From Hymenobacter cyanobacteriorum (GTDB taxonomy: Bacteria > Bacteroidota > Bacteroidia > Cytophagales > Hymenobacteraceae), in contig NZ_JALBGC010000001.1 of assembly GCF_022631375.1 (NCBI RefSeq), positions 1,054,001-1,118,000 on the forward strand: 64,000 nucleotides of DNA, read 5' to 3'. Position numbers and translations under genes: made by a program. Positions 16,082 to 23,019 of this stretch are shown here, in pieces. The notes below the pieces were generated by a model that did no database searches, was not told the DNA's origin, and was given only the letters and a program-made list of their open reading frames with translations. Within the stretch, counting starts at the first letter, position 1. Each line of letters begins with the position of its first letter.

Positions 16082-16930
16082 CTAATTCGTGGGCAGTGCC
16101 GCGTGCGCCACCTCGGCCGCCAGCCGCGCCGAGAGGCCCGGCGACAGCCACTCGCCGCTGGCCACCTGCACGGCCTGCGCCCCCACGCGCAGGTAGTCCT
16201 GCACGTCGCGCAGCGTGAAAATGCCGCCCGTTCCGAAGATGGGCAGCGTCAGTTGCTCGTCATTTGCCAGCTCCCACACGCAGCGCTGAGCCAGTGGCCG
16301 CAACGCCTCGCCCGAGAGGCCGCCCACCAGCGGCGCGGCGGCGCGGTCGGCGGGCAGGTGCAATACTTTCAGCGTATTGGTAGCGGCCAAAGCCGTTGCG
16401 CCGCCCTCCTGCGCGCCCAGCGCCAGGCCCCGGATGTGGTCGGGCCACGGCGGCAGCTTCACAATCACGGCGGCCTCGGCGCGCAGCTCGTTGCGCACGG
16501 CCTCGGTGGCTTCGCGCACGAAACGAGCCGTCACATCAGCGCCCGAGCCGCCGGGCGGCACCGTGATGTACACTTCCAGCCCCGCCAGCTGCTCGCCCAC
16601 TTCGCGCTGCAGGTAACGCGCAATCTTCCGAAAGCCGGGCACGCCCAAGGCCGTCACGCTCACGAAGACCGGCACGCCGAAGCGGCGCAGGCGCGGCAGG
16701 TGCTCCTGCACCAGCAGCTCGGCCCCTTCGGTGCGCAGGTCGGTGCGGTTGAGCAGGGTTTGGTCGGCTACTTGCAGAATGCCTTCGTCGCCGGGCAGGC
16801 CGGCGCGGGGCTCCATGGTCACGGTTTTGGTAAAAATCGCCCCCAACTGCTCATAGCCTTCACCGGCCAGGTCCCAGGGCGCCGCCGCCAGGCACACTGC
16901 ATTCTGTAACGTAATGGCCCCTAGTTTCAT
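16082..16930 (-). CDS. Dihydroorotate dehydrogenase-like protein with degenerate active site
   Basis: 282 residues from the ATG at 16930. The C-terminal half matches class 1 dihydroorotate dehydrogenases well: VIVKLPPWPDHIRGLALGA, ATNTLK, GGLSGEALRPLAQR, IFGTGGIFTLRDVQDYLRVG, AQAVQVASG (FMN phosphate site). The N-terminal half keeps IFTKTVTMEPRAG, but the conserved NxxGLxN segment is LNRTDLRTEG and the catalytic loop NxSCPN(V) is replaced by VYITVPPGGSGAD. The catalytic Cys/Ser base and the substrate-binding Asn residues therefore appear to be missing. It lies next to pyrF and pyrE. It may be an inactive paralogue, or act on another substrate; a conventional pyrD is likely elsewhere in the genome. 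Family assignment is firm, activity is doubtful. Confidence 0.72.
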   Translation of the reverse strand: MKLGAITLQNAVCLAAAPWDLAGEGYEQLGAIFTKTVTMEPRAGLPGDEGILQVADQTLLNRTDLRTEGAELLVQEHLPRLRRFGVPVFVSVTALGVPGFRKIARYLQREVGEQLAGLEVYITVPPGGSGADVTARFVREATEAVRNELRAEAAVIVKLPPWPDHIRGLALGAQEGGATALAATNTLKVLHLPADRAAAPLVGGLSGEALRPLAQRCVWELANDEQLTLPIFGTGGIFTLRDVQDYLRVGAQAVQVASGEWLSPGLSARLAAEVAHAALPTN

Positions 16931-17027
16931 AAGCATTATGCAAGTAATTGAAAAACGACTATTCACCCGCTCTTAGGCCGGGCCAGGTGTGGGCGACATT
17001 CGGCCGGCGAACCGGCAAAAGGATTCT

Positions 17028-17141
17028 TTAAATTACGTTGTCGCGGTTAATCAGGAACGACACGCACTCGCGGATGCCGGCCTGGCCGAGGCGAGGCGAT
17101 GGTAGCTGCAGCCACTTCGGGGCGAAGGCATCGGTGTTCAT
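17028..17141 (-). CDS. Possible 37-residue peptide upstream of the pyrD-like gene
   Basis: ATG at 17141 opens a 37-codon frame (MNTDAFAPKWLQLPSPRL..., ending SFLINRDNVI) with G/C-rich third positions, unlike the AT-rich sequence before it. It lies just downstream of the terminator of the putative small RNA (17197-17224) and about 100 bases before the pyrD-like gene. It has no signal or membrane segment and no recognised family. It may be a small protein, a remnant of a longer gene, or chance. Confidence 0.3.
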   Translation of the reverse strand: MNTDAFAPKWLQLPSPRLGQAGIRECVSFLINRDNVI

Positions 17142-17196
17142 GATGTATTACTTAAAACACTAAAAAGCTAGGTAGAAAACCGAACCGACCGCGCGT

Positions 17197-17367
17197 AAAA
17201 AAACCGTTTCGGAATCCGAAACGGCGGCAGGATAGCAACCCGAAAAAACAGCGGAAATACCGGAGGCAAAATCGCAAAAACCGGCGGCGACGAAGACCTT
17301 CCGGTCCTCTCGCGGGCCGCTGCTGAGCAGGGTCCCGCGCTTCATCAACGGGTGTTTGGGTTGAAGC
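17197..17367 (-). ncRNA. Candidate structured small RNA (or terminated leader), about 170 nt
   Basis: On the minus strand a good promoter (17374-17403) is followed by a stretch with no convincing ORF and a string of strong hairpins: GCTTCA/TGAAGC near 17366-17339, CGCGGG/CCCGCG near 17339-17312 enclosing CTGC-TCA-GCAG, and GAGGACC-GGAA-GGTCTTC with a GNRA loop near 17310-17293. It ends in the perfect stem CCGTTTCGG/CCGAAACGG (17204-17224) plus seven U residues. This is the layout of an independent small RNA gene such as 6S-type RNA, but none of the consensus elements of SRP RNA, RNase P RNA or tmRNA was found. Alternatives are an attenuated leader for the downstream minus-strand genes, or a 61-69 residue ORF in the same interval. 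The rest of the 16931-17714 gap shows nothing else but the 37-codon frame and the terminator at 17611-17650. Confidence 0.42.
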
Positions 17368-17373
17368 ACGATG

Positions 17374-17403
17374 CAAAATTACGGCAGGATTACGCCGGCC
17401 AAA
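17374..17403 (-). promoter_or_regulatory. Bacteroidota-type promoter for the candidate small RNA
   Basis: Read on the minus strand: TTTG (17403-17400), 18 bases, TAATTTTG (17381-17374), a full match to the TTTG...TAnnTTTG consensus used by the primary sigma factor of Bacteroidota. Transcription would start near 17367. Confidence 0.6.
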
Positions 17404-17610
17404 CTTTTGGTCATATTAAGTTTTTGTTGGGCACCTCTTTTCGATTTTAATTTTTACCCTAACTAGCTAATCGATGCACTTTTCACTGCCTTTTTCAGCC
17501 TCGAAAAAAATTCCGTTATTCGTAACCGATTGCTCTGCAAGCAGAACCCACCGTAACTTCGACTCTTTATCCCTAATGTGTAGCCGCCGGCTGCATGTAT
17601 CGGGCAGTAC

Positions 17611-17650
17611 AAAGGCCCCGAAATACGTCGTATTTCGGGGCCTTTTTATT
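17611..17650. terminator. Strong hairpin terminator downstream of the nuclease gene
   Basis: AAAGGCCCCGAAATAC and GTATTTCGGGGCCTTT arms around GTC form a 16-bp stem. It lies 65 bases past the end of the minus-strand nuclease gene. The longer T-tract (CCTTTTTATTT) is on the plus strand, where a weak TTTG-N21-TAATTTTT match (17423-17455) would give a further short transcript. Confidence 0.75.
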
Positions 17651-17714
17651 TATCTGGCTGCTGACTTGCTATAAGTGCAATAAATCTGCTAAAAACCAAC
17701 GCACAAGCGCAGTA

Positions 17715-18602
17715 TCAGCTCGTGGGGCCGGTGTCAACTTTCGACTCAATCGTGGCCTGCACGGTGCTGTTCACGGCCGAGAGGATGTTGTAGCCCGTGG
17801 CCTGCTCAATGGCATCGACCGTGGTGCGGTACGAGCCCCAGTTCGAGCTGATGCTGGTGGTGTTGGGCGTGTCGATGGCGATGATGCGCGTGCTGGTGGT
17901 CACGCGGCTGGCATCGGAGCTGCCTTCGGGCAGTACGACTACCACTTTCCAGCACCGGGCGGGCACCGTGATGTTGCCGCCGGCGATGGTGGTAGCGTAG
18001 CCGTTCACGCCGGTGCCGCCGCTGCCGTAGCTGCCGCAGATGACGTACAGCTCGTAGCCCTGGCCCACAAGCGTGCGCTCGTAATTCTCCAGGTTGGCCC
18101 AGGTTTGCTGGTTGTTGTTGGCGGCCTGGGGCATCATGTTCGTCATTAGGAACGTGGCCGAGTTGTCGGCCACCGAGCCGGTGCGGTCGGCGCTGGGGCA
18201 GTTGTGGCCGCGGTCGAAGCCCGAGCCGGTGTAGCTGCTGCTGGTGGCGTGGAACCACGAGCTGGGCAGCGTGGCATCGGACGAGAAATTGTCCTGGCGC
18301 GGCGTGCTGCCCAGCCAGGCGCTGCTCAGGTGCCAGCTCACCCAGTTTGGCTTGCCCTTGTCGCGGCTATACGAGAGGGTGTACTGGGTTTTGGTCATCA
18401 GGTAGTTGTTGGGGGAGTTCGTGGCATCCGTCACGGCACCGCTGGGGTTGCCCATGGCCAGGTTGTTGTCGCGCGTGGCGTCCTGGTTCACAGTGGCGGC
18501 GGTAGGGTCTTGGCTGGGGGCTACCGGCTCGACGCGCGAGCAGGAAATGGCCAGGGCAGCGAGCAGCGCAATGCTGCTGATTCGGGTAAGCGTAACCTTC
18601 AT
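17715..18602 (-). CDS. Secreted DNA/RNA non-specific endonuclease (NucA/Nuc1 type lipoprotein)
   Basis: 295 residues. A signal peptide ends in a lipobox (LLAALAISCS), so it should be a lipoprotein at the cell surface or in the periplasm. From about residue 70 it is a beta-beta-alpha-metal nuclease: the catalytic motif FDRGHNCPSADR near 130-141 contains the general-base His, followed by FLMTNMMPQ and the metal-ligand helix WANLENYERTL. It would degrade extracellular DNA and RNA for nutrient or phosphate supply. It stands alone, with a promoter at 18720-18754 and a terminator at 17611-17650. Confidence 0.92.
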   Translation of the reverse strand: MKVTLTRISSIALLAALAISCSRVEPVAPSQDPTAATVNQDATRDNNLAMGNPSGAVTDATNSPNNYLMTKTQYTLSYSRDKGKPNWVSWHLSSAWLGSTPRQDNFSSDATLPSSWFHATSSSYTGSGFDRGHNCPSADRTGSVADNSATFLMTNMMPQAANNNQQTWANLENYERTLVGQGYELYVICGSYGSGGTGVNGYATTIAGGNITVPARCWKVVVVLPEGSSDASRVTTSTRIIAIDTPNTTSISSNWGSYRTTVDAIEQATGYNILSAVNSTVQATIESKVDTGPTS

Positions 18603-18719
18603 GTAAAAGTGTTTTTGAAAAAGGTTAAAAGTGGTGACCGCAAAATTCCCGCGTTGGGATTACCCCACCACGTCCGCAATGTTACGCCTATGTTACCATC
18701 TCACCAATTCACTGATTAA

Positions 18720-18754
18720 CAAAATTATGGCATTGCTATATCCTTCAGTACAAA
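18720..18754 (-). promoter_or_regulatory. Probable promoter of the nuclease gene
   Basis: Minus strand: TTTG (18754-18751), 23 bases, TAATTTTG (18727-18720). The -7 box is a full consensus match; the spacer is at the long end. It lies about 120 bases upstream of the ATG. Confidence 0.45.
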
Positions 18755-18795
18755 GCCCCGGCCACAATTCCCGGTTTTGGACACAGTCAGTGCGC

Positions 18796-18826
18796 AAAAG
18801 GCCCCGCCAGCACTGCCAGCGGGGCC
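18796..18826 (-). terminator. Terminator after the T9SS cargo gene
   Basis: Minus strand GGCCCCGC...GCGGGGCC, 8-bp G/C stem with an 11-base loop, followed by TTTTG. It lies about 75 bases past the stop codon at 18903. The rest of the 18603-18902 gap shows only this and the nuclease promoter. Confidence 0.65.
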
Positions 18827-18902
18827 CAACCGGGTAGATAAACCAGTATTCCACGCACCCTTACTTAGCCGCGCAAACCGCCGCCAACTGTGGCCGCCAA
18901 CC

Positions 18903-21185
18903 CTAGCGGCCGCTCACCACGACGCGCTCGGTGGCCACCTTGCGGCCGGCCGCATCGCGCAACACGATGTAATAGAGGCCGGCTTTGAGCGCGGGCAGCG
19001 CCACGCGGCCCGCATTCTCGGCTAGCGTTACCTGGCTCACCAGCTGGCCGGTTTCGGCGTAGGTGGTGAGCTGGCCGCCACCGGGCAGGTTGCGGAAATC
19101 GAGGCGCACTTCTTCGGCCTTGCCAGCCGGGTTGGGGTACGCGTCTAGCTGCGCCAGGCCCGCTTGCTTGCCCACGGCGACGGCCACCACCGGCGAAAAT
19201 GCCTCGCGCCCGTCGGCATCGACCTGCCGCAGGCGGTAGTACAGCGTGTTCACACCCAGCGAGCCGGCCTCGGCATCGCGCAGCTGGTAGCTGCGGCTGC
19301 TGGCGCTGCTGCCGGCGGCGGCCACGCGGCCCACGGCCTGGTATTCGCTCGCGCCGCTGGTCGAGCGCTCCACGACGAAGTAGCTGCTGTTTTTTTCCGA
19401 AGCCGTGGTCCAGCGCAGGTCGGTAGCGCCGCCGGTCCATTTGGCGTCGAAGCTGGTGAGCTCAACGGGCAGCGGGTACTGCAGCGAGAGCAGCGGCACA
19501 TCCTGGGCAAAGGCGTAGTATACGCGAGTGTTCGAGCTCACCGAAACGGCGCTGGTTACGTCGAGCCGCACGTAGCTGAAATCGCGCGAGGCCAGAAACG
19601 ATACCTGGTTGCGCTGGGTGCCGTCGAGCAGCTGCACGTTCACCAATTCGTCGCCCGATTTGCTTTCGATGATGACGTTGTTGGCATCGTAGGTCGATAC
19701 GGTGATGCGGCGCAGCGCGTCCACGTCGAGCAGGCCCGCGCCGTTGCTCACCACCATGCCCACGCGGTTGCCGGCCTGGCCCGTGCCGTTGAGCTTCAGG
19801 CTTAGATAAGCATTGGCGGTATTGGCCAGCGTCAGCAGGTTGGTGCCGGTGGTGTTCAGCACGGCATAATTGCTGTTGTCGTTATCGGCCGCTTTTTGGG
19901 GGTCGGTCACCGAGCTGAGCTGGACAGTGCCGTTGACGACGAACAAGTTTCCAACCATCACCCCCACATCAACCACCTGCGGGCCGCTGTTGAAATAATC
20001 AGTCCCGGACTGGGGCATGCCAAAATTCGACAGCACCGGATTAATGCCCTGGAAGGCCGACGGAGCCAGCCCAAAGGCGTAATACACTTCCAAATCATCA
20101 AGGGCCGTAAGCAGGCCCACGCGCTGAATCTTCACCTCATCGAAGGCCTTGGTGGTGGCAAAGGCCACCTGGGCCTTGTTGTTGGGCAGCAGCGTGAGGT
20201 CGAGCAGGCCGAGGTTGGTTTTTTCTTCCTGCTGCACGCCGTTCAGGTAGGTCGTCAGCTGCAAGCTGCTTATCAGGCTCACATCGAGCAGGCTTTGCTG
20301 GCCAATCACGAAACCGGCGTAGTGGCCGCTGGGGGCACCCGTAACCGGCACACCAGCCAGCTTGGTGCGCAGCGACGGGTTGCAGGCCACCGAAAGCGTG
20401 GTGTGCAGCAGCGCAAAGTTGGTGAGGTCGCTGTCGGCCACGTTGGCCGGGTTCTCCACGTCGGAGCCCACGCACAGCAGGCCCGAAGCACTAGCCGCCG
20501 CGTACTCATTGCCCGTGAGCGCGGCAAAGCGCGAGATGTAGCCGCTGGCCCGCGTCTGCACGCCGGGCCGCACGCCGTAGGCGTAGTAAATATTGGTGGT
20601 GTAATTGATGCCCACTAACCCGCCAAACTCCACTTCCACCGCATCAAACGGCTTGGACGTAATGAATCCGAGCTGCGTGGGCCGGGTGCTGGCGCCCAGC
20701 AGCAGTGCCTGCACCACGCTGGCCTGCACCACTTTCGTTTCCTGCCGCTGGGCCGGCGCGGTGCCGTTGAGGTAGGTGCGCAGCGTCACGGTGCCCAGGG
20801 CGTTAAGGTTGACCAGGCCGGCGGCCTGCCGGGCCAGCACCACGCCGGCGCGGTAGCCAGCCGGGGCCGTGCCGGTAAGCTTCAGCAGCAGGCCCACGGG
20901 CACGCCCACGCTGGCCGTGGCATCTACTTTCAGGGTGGCAAAGGTGGCGAAGTCGCCATCGGCGGCGTTGGCCCCGGCGGCCACGTTGCCGCTGCCAGTT
21001 ATCTGCGGCGAAGGCTGCGTAACCTGGTAATTAACCCCCGTAGTGCCGGTGGAATAATAAGCAGGCAGCGTGGCCTGCGCGAAGGCGGCCGGCACCAGGG
21101 CGAGCAGCAGCAGGACGCTCTGCAAAAGAAGGACCACGCAGCGGTGCGAAACAGCATTGCCAGTGTGGAGAGTACGAGAGTGCAT
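18903..21185 (-). CDS. Large secreted protein with T9SS type A sorting domain
   Basis: 760 residues from the ATG at 21185, chosen because it places a signal peptide (VVLLLQSVLLLLALVPAAFAQ) at the N-terminus. Residues about 30-600 hold three related blocks of about 180 residues, each with an AADGDFATFATL/VADSDLTNFALL/AADNDNSNYAVL motif, a LKLTGTAPAGYRAG-like segment, a TYLNG/STYD strand and a VYYAFG closing strand. They look like carbohydrate-binding-like beta-sandwich repeats. Then follows LPVELTSFDAKW with a fibronectin-like domain and, at 690-760, the sorting domain (LDAYPNP...GLYYIVLRDAAGRKV). It is exported and anchored or released through T9SS. Ligand unknown; monocistronic. Confidence 0.85.
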   Translation of the reverse strand: MHSRTLHTGNAVSHRCVVLLLQSVLLLLALVPAAFAQATLPAYYSTGTTGVNYQVTQPSPQITGSGNVAAGANAADGDFATFATLKVDATASVGVPVGLLLKLTGTAPAGYRAGVVLARQAAGLVNLNALGTVTLRTYLNGTAPAQRQETKVVQASVVQALLLGASTRPTQLGFITSKPFDAVEVEFGGLVGINYTTNIYYAYGVRPGVQTRASGYISRFAALTGNEYAAASASGLLCVGSDVENPANVADSDLTNFALLHTTLSVACNPSLRTKLAGVPVTGAPSGHYAGFVIGQQSLLDVSLISSLQLTTYLNGVQQEEKTNLGLLDLTLLPNNKAQVAFATTKAFDEVKIQRVGLLTALDDLEVYYAFGLAPSAFQGINPVLSNFGMPQSGTDYFNSGPQVVDVGVMVGNLFVVNGTVQLSSVTDPQKAADNDNSNYAVLNTTGTNLLTLANTANAYLSLKLNGTGQAGNRVGMVVSNGAGLLDVDALRRITVSTYDANNVIIESKSGDELVNVQLLDGTQRNQVSFLASRDFSYVRLDVTSAVSVSSNTRVYYAFAQDVPLLSLQYPLPVELTSFDAKWTGGATDLRWTTASEKNSSYFVVERSTSGASEYQAVGRVAAAGSSASSRSYQLRDAEAGSLGVNTLYYRLRQVDADGREAFSPVVAVAVGKQAGLAQLDAYPNPAGKAEEVRLDFRNLPGGGQLTTYAETGQLVSQVTLAENAGRVALPALKAGLYYIVLRDAAGRKVATERVVVSGR

Positions 21186-21574
21186 GGCTGTAAGAAAAAA
21201 AATGAGGGATAGTGCGTTGTATTTGCCTTCTCTGTGCAATTCCGTCGCCACTACACATTTTCTTTTCGGGCCAACTGGCAGTCAGTTAGATACTATTTTA
21301 GCTATGAAGTTTTCTATTCCCAATCGTGGAAAACAGTCCATCGATGGGAATTTTCTAATATTATCCACTAAATCCGCTTTTGAATACACTTCGTACATCC
21401 ACCGTTTAGCCCAGCAATTTGCCAGCGGCGCGTTTTGCAACGTATTTTTGCAATATCACTTTTCCAATGCAGCTTCACCCGTCCGCATTCTACCTATGGC
21501 TTAGTTAATGGCCTGTTAGCGCTACGCTAGCCCCTCCTGCCTGGAAATCCTTCGTCACTTTCCACTTCTTATTC
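21186..21574. other. Divergent intergenic region
   Basis: 389 bases between the minus-strand T9SS gene and the plus-strand response regulator, markedly AT-rich. It contains a promoter match (see 21418-21450) and an in-frame 66-codon plus-strand frame from an ATG at 21304 (MKFSIPNRGKQ...) that overlaps this promoter and is probably not a gene. Nothing else was recognised. Confidence 0.5.
21418..21450 (+). promoter_or_regulatory. Probable promoter for the response regulator gene
   Basis: TTTG at 21418-21421, 21 bases, TATTTTTG at 21443-21450. A full match to the Bacteroidota primary promoter, about 120 bases upstream of the ATG at 21575. Confidence 0.5.
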
Positions 21575-22933
21575 ATGGCATCGGTTCTACCCTTCAAAAT
21601 ATTCGTTGTTGAAGACAACGAGTGGTACGGTGAGCTGCTGGCGCACCGCCTGGGGCTCAATCCCAACCACAGCGTGCAGCGCTTCACCACGGCCAAAGCC
21701 TGCCTGGAGCAGCTGGGTGAACAGCCCGATTTCATCACCCTCGACTACTCGCTGCCCGATGCCAAGGGCGAGCAGCTGCTGGGCCAGATTCGGGAGCGCC
21801 TGCCCGGCACCGAGGTGCTGGTCATTTCGGGCCAGGAAGACATCAGCACGGCCGTGAGCATGCTGCGCCAGGGCGCCTACGACTACCTGGTGAAAGACGA
21901 AAACACCCTCGACCGCCTCTGGAACATTGTGGGCAAGGTGGAGCAGCAAGTGAGCCTGCGCCGCGAAAACACCCAGCTGCGCCAGCAGGTGGGCGCGCGC
22001 TACGGCGCGGCCCAGGCCCTGCTGGGCGAGCACGCCTCGATGCAGCAGGTGCGCACGCTCATCGCCAAAGCGGCCCGCACCACCATTACGGTGAGCGTGA
22101 GCGGCGAAACTGGCACAGGCAAGGAGGTAGTAGCCAAGGCCATTCATTTTCAGTCGGACCGCGCCGCCCAGCCCTTCGTGGCCGTGAACATGGCCGCCAT
22201 TCCGCGCGAGCTGGTGGAGAGCGAGCTGTTTGGCCACGAAAAAGGCGCCTTCACGGGGGCGGTGGCCCGGCGCGTGGGCCGGCTGGAGGAAGCCAACGGC
22301 GGCACGCTCTTTCTGGACGAAATTGCCGACCTCGACCTCAGCCTGCAGGCCAAGCTGCTGCGCGTGCTGCAGGAGCGCGAAGTGACGCGCGTGGGCGGCA
22401 ACCAGGCCGTGGCCTTCGATGTGCGCCTGGTGGTGGCCACCCACCGCGACCTACTCACCGAAGTGCAGGCCGGCCGCTTCCGCGAAGACCTGTACTACCG
22501 CCTGCTGGGCCTGCCCATTACACTGCCGCCGCTGCGCCAGCGCGGCAACGATGCCCTGCTGCTGGCTGAGGTATTTGTGCGCGACTTTTGCCGCCAGAAC
22601 AACCTGCCGCTGCGGCACCTGTCGGAAAGCGCCTGCGAGCGGCTGCTGGAGCACACGTTTCCGGGCAACGTGCGCGAGCTGAAGGCGGTGGTGGAGCTGG
22701 CGACCGTGCTGGCCGACGGCGAGCAGATTCTGGGCGACGACCTGCCGCTGCGTGCCGGCCGGGCCCTGGTGGGCGCGGGCAGCATGCTCTCGCTGCGCGA
22801 GCAAACGACGGCCATTGTGCAGCAGTGCCTCGACGAGATGGACGGCGACGTGCTGGCCGTAGCCGCCCGGCTGCAGATTGGCAAATCCACCATTTACCGG
22901 ATGATTCAGCAGCAGGAATTGCGCGTAAACTGA
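21575..22933 (+). CDS. Sigma-54-dependent response regulator (NtrC/AtoC type)
   Basis: 452 residues. A receiver domain (1-120) has the acidic pair at VVEDNEW, the phosphorylation Asp at 57 (FITLDYSLPD) and Lys near 107. An AAA+ domain (about 150-385) has Walker A GETGTGKE at 177-184, the sigma-54-contacting GAFTGA loop at 224-229, Walker B GGTLFLDEI and the arginine-finger segment REDLYYRL. The C-terminal 45 residues form a Fis-type helix-turn-helix (VAARLQIGKSTIYRMIQQ). It is an enhancer-binding activator of sigma-54 promoters, probably phosphorylated by the hybrid kinase encoded 87 bases downstream. Targets are not evident here. Confidence 0.93.
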   Translation: MASVLPFKIFVVEDNEWYGELLAHRLGLNPNHSVQRFTTAKACLEQLGEQPDFITLDYSLPDAKGEQLLGQIRERLPGTEVLVISGQEDISTAVSMLRQGAYDYLVKDENTLDRLWNIVGKVEQQVSLRRENTQLRQQVGARYGAAQALLGEHASMQQVRTLIAKAARTTITVSVSGETGTGKEVVAKAIHFQSDRAAQPFVAVNMAAIPRELVESELFGHEKGAFTGAVARRVGRLEEANGGTLFLDEIADLDLSLQAKLLRVLQEREVTRVGGNQAVAFDVRLVVATHRDLLTEVQAGRFREDLYYRLLGLPITLPPLRQRGNDALLLAEVFVRDFCRQNNLPLRHLSESACERLLEHTFPGNVRELKAVVELATVLADGEQILGDDLPLRAGRALVGAGSMLSLREQTTAIVQQCLDEMDGDVLAVAARLQIGKSTIYRMIQQQELRVN

Positions 22934-23019
22934 ACCAGTGGCCCGCTCGGCACCGGGCCCGCCCCCACCACCTGCCAGGCGGCGGGCCCATGTGAGTTTG
23001 TTGCCGTACTTTTCGCGTT

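Noticed and set aside
17197..17367. SRP RNA (4.5S), RNase P RNA or tmRNA
   Set aside because: The conserved SRP loop context (GGTCAGG...AGCAGCC), RNase P core and tmRNA ends with tag ORF are not present; only a GGAA tetraloop resembles SRP RNA.
17152..17376. 74-codon Phe/Arg-rich minus-strand frame in the small-RNA region
   Set aside because: Low-complexity composition, runs through the terminator stem; the hairpin structure explains the sequence better.
21304..21504. 66-codon plus-strand frame before the response regulator
   Set aside because: Overlaps the best promoter match and has AT-rich composition without G/C third-position bias.
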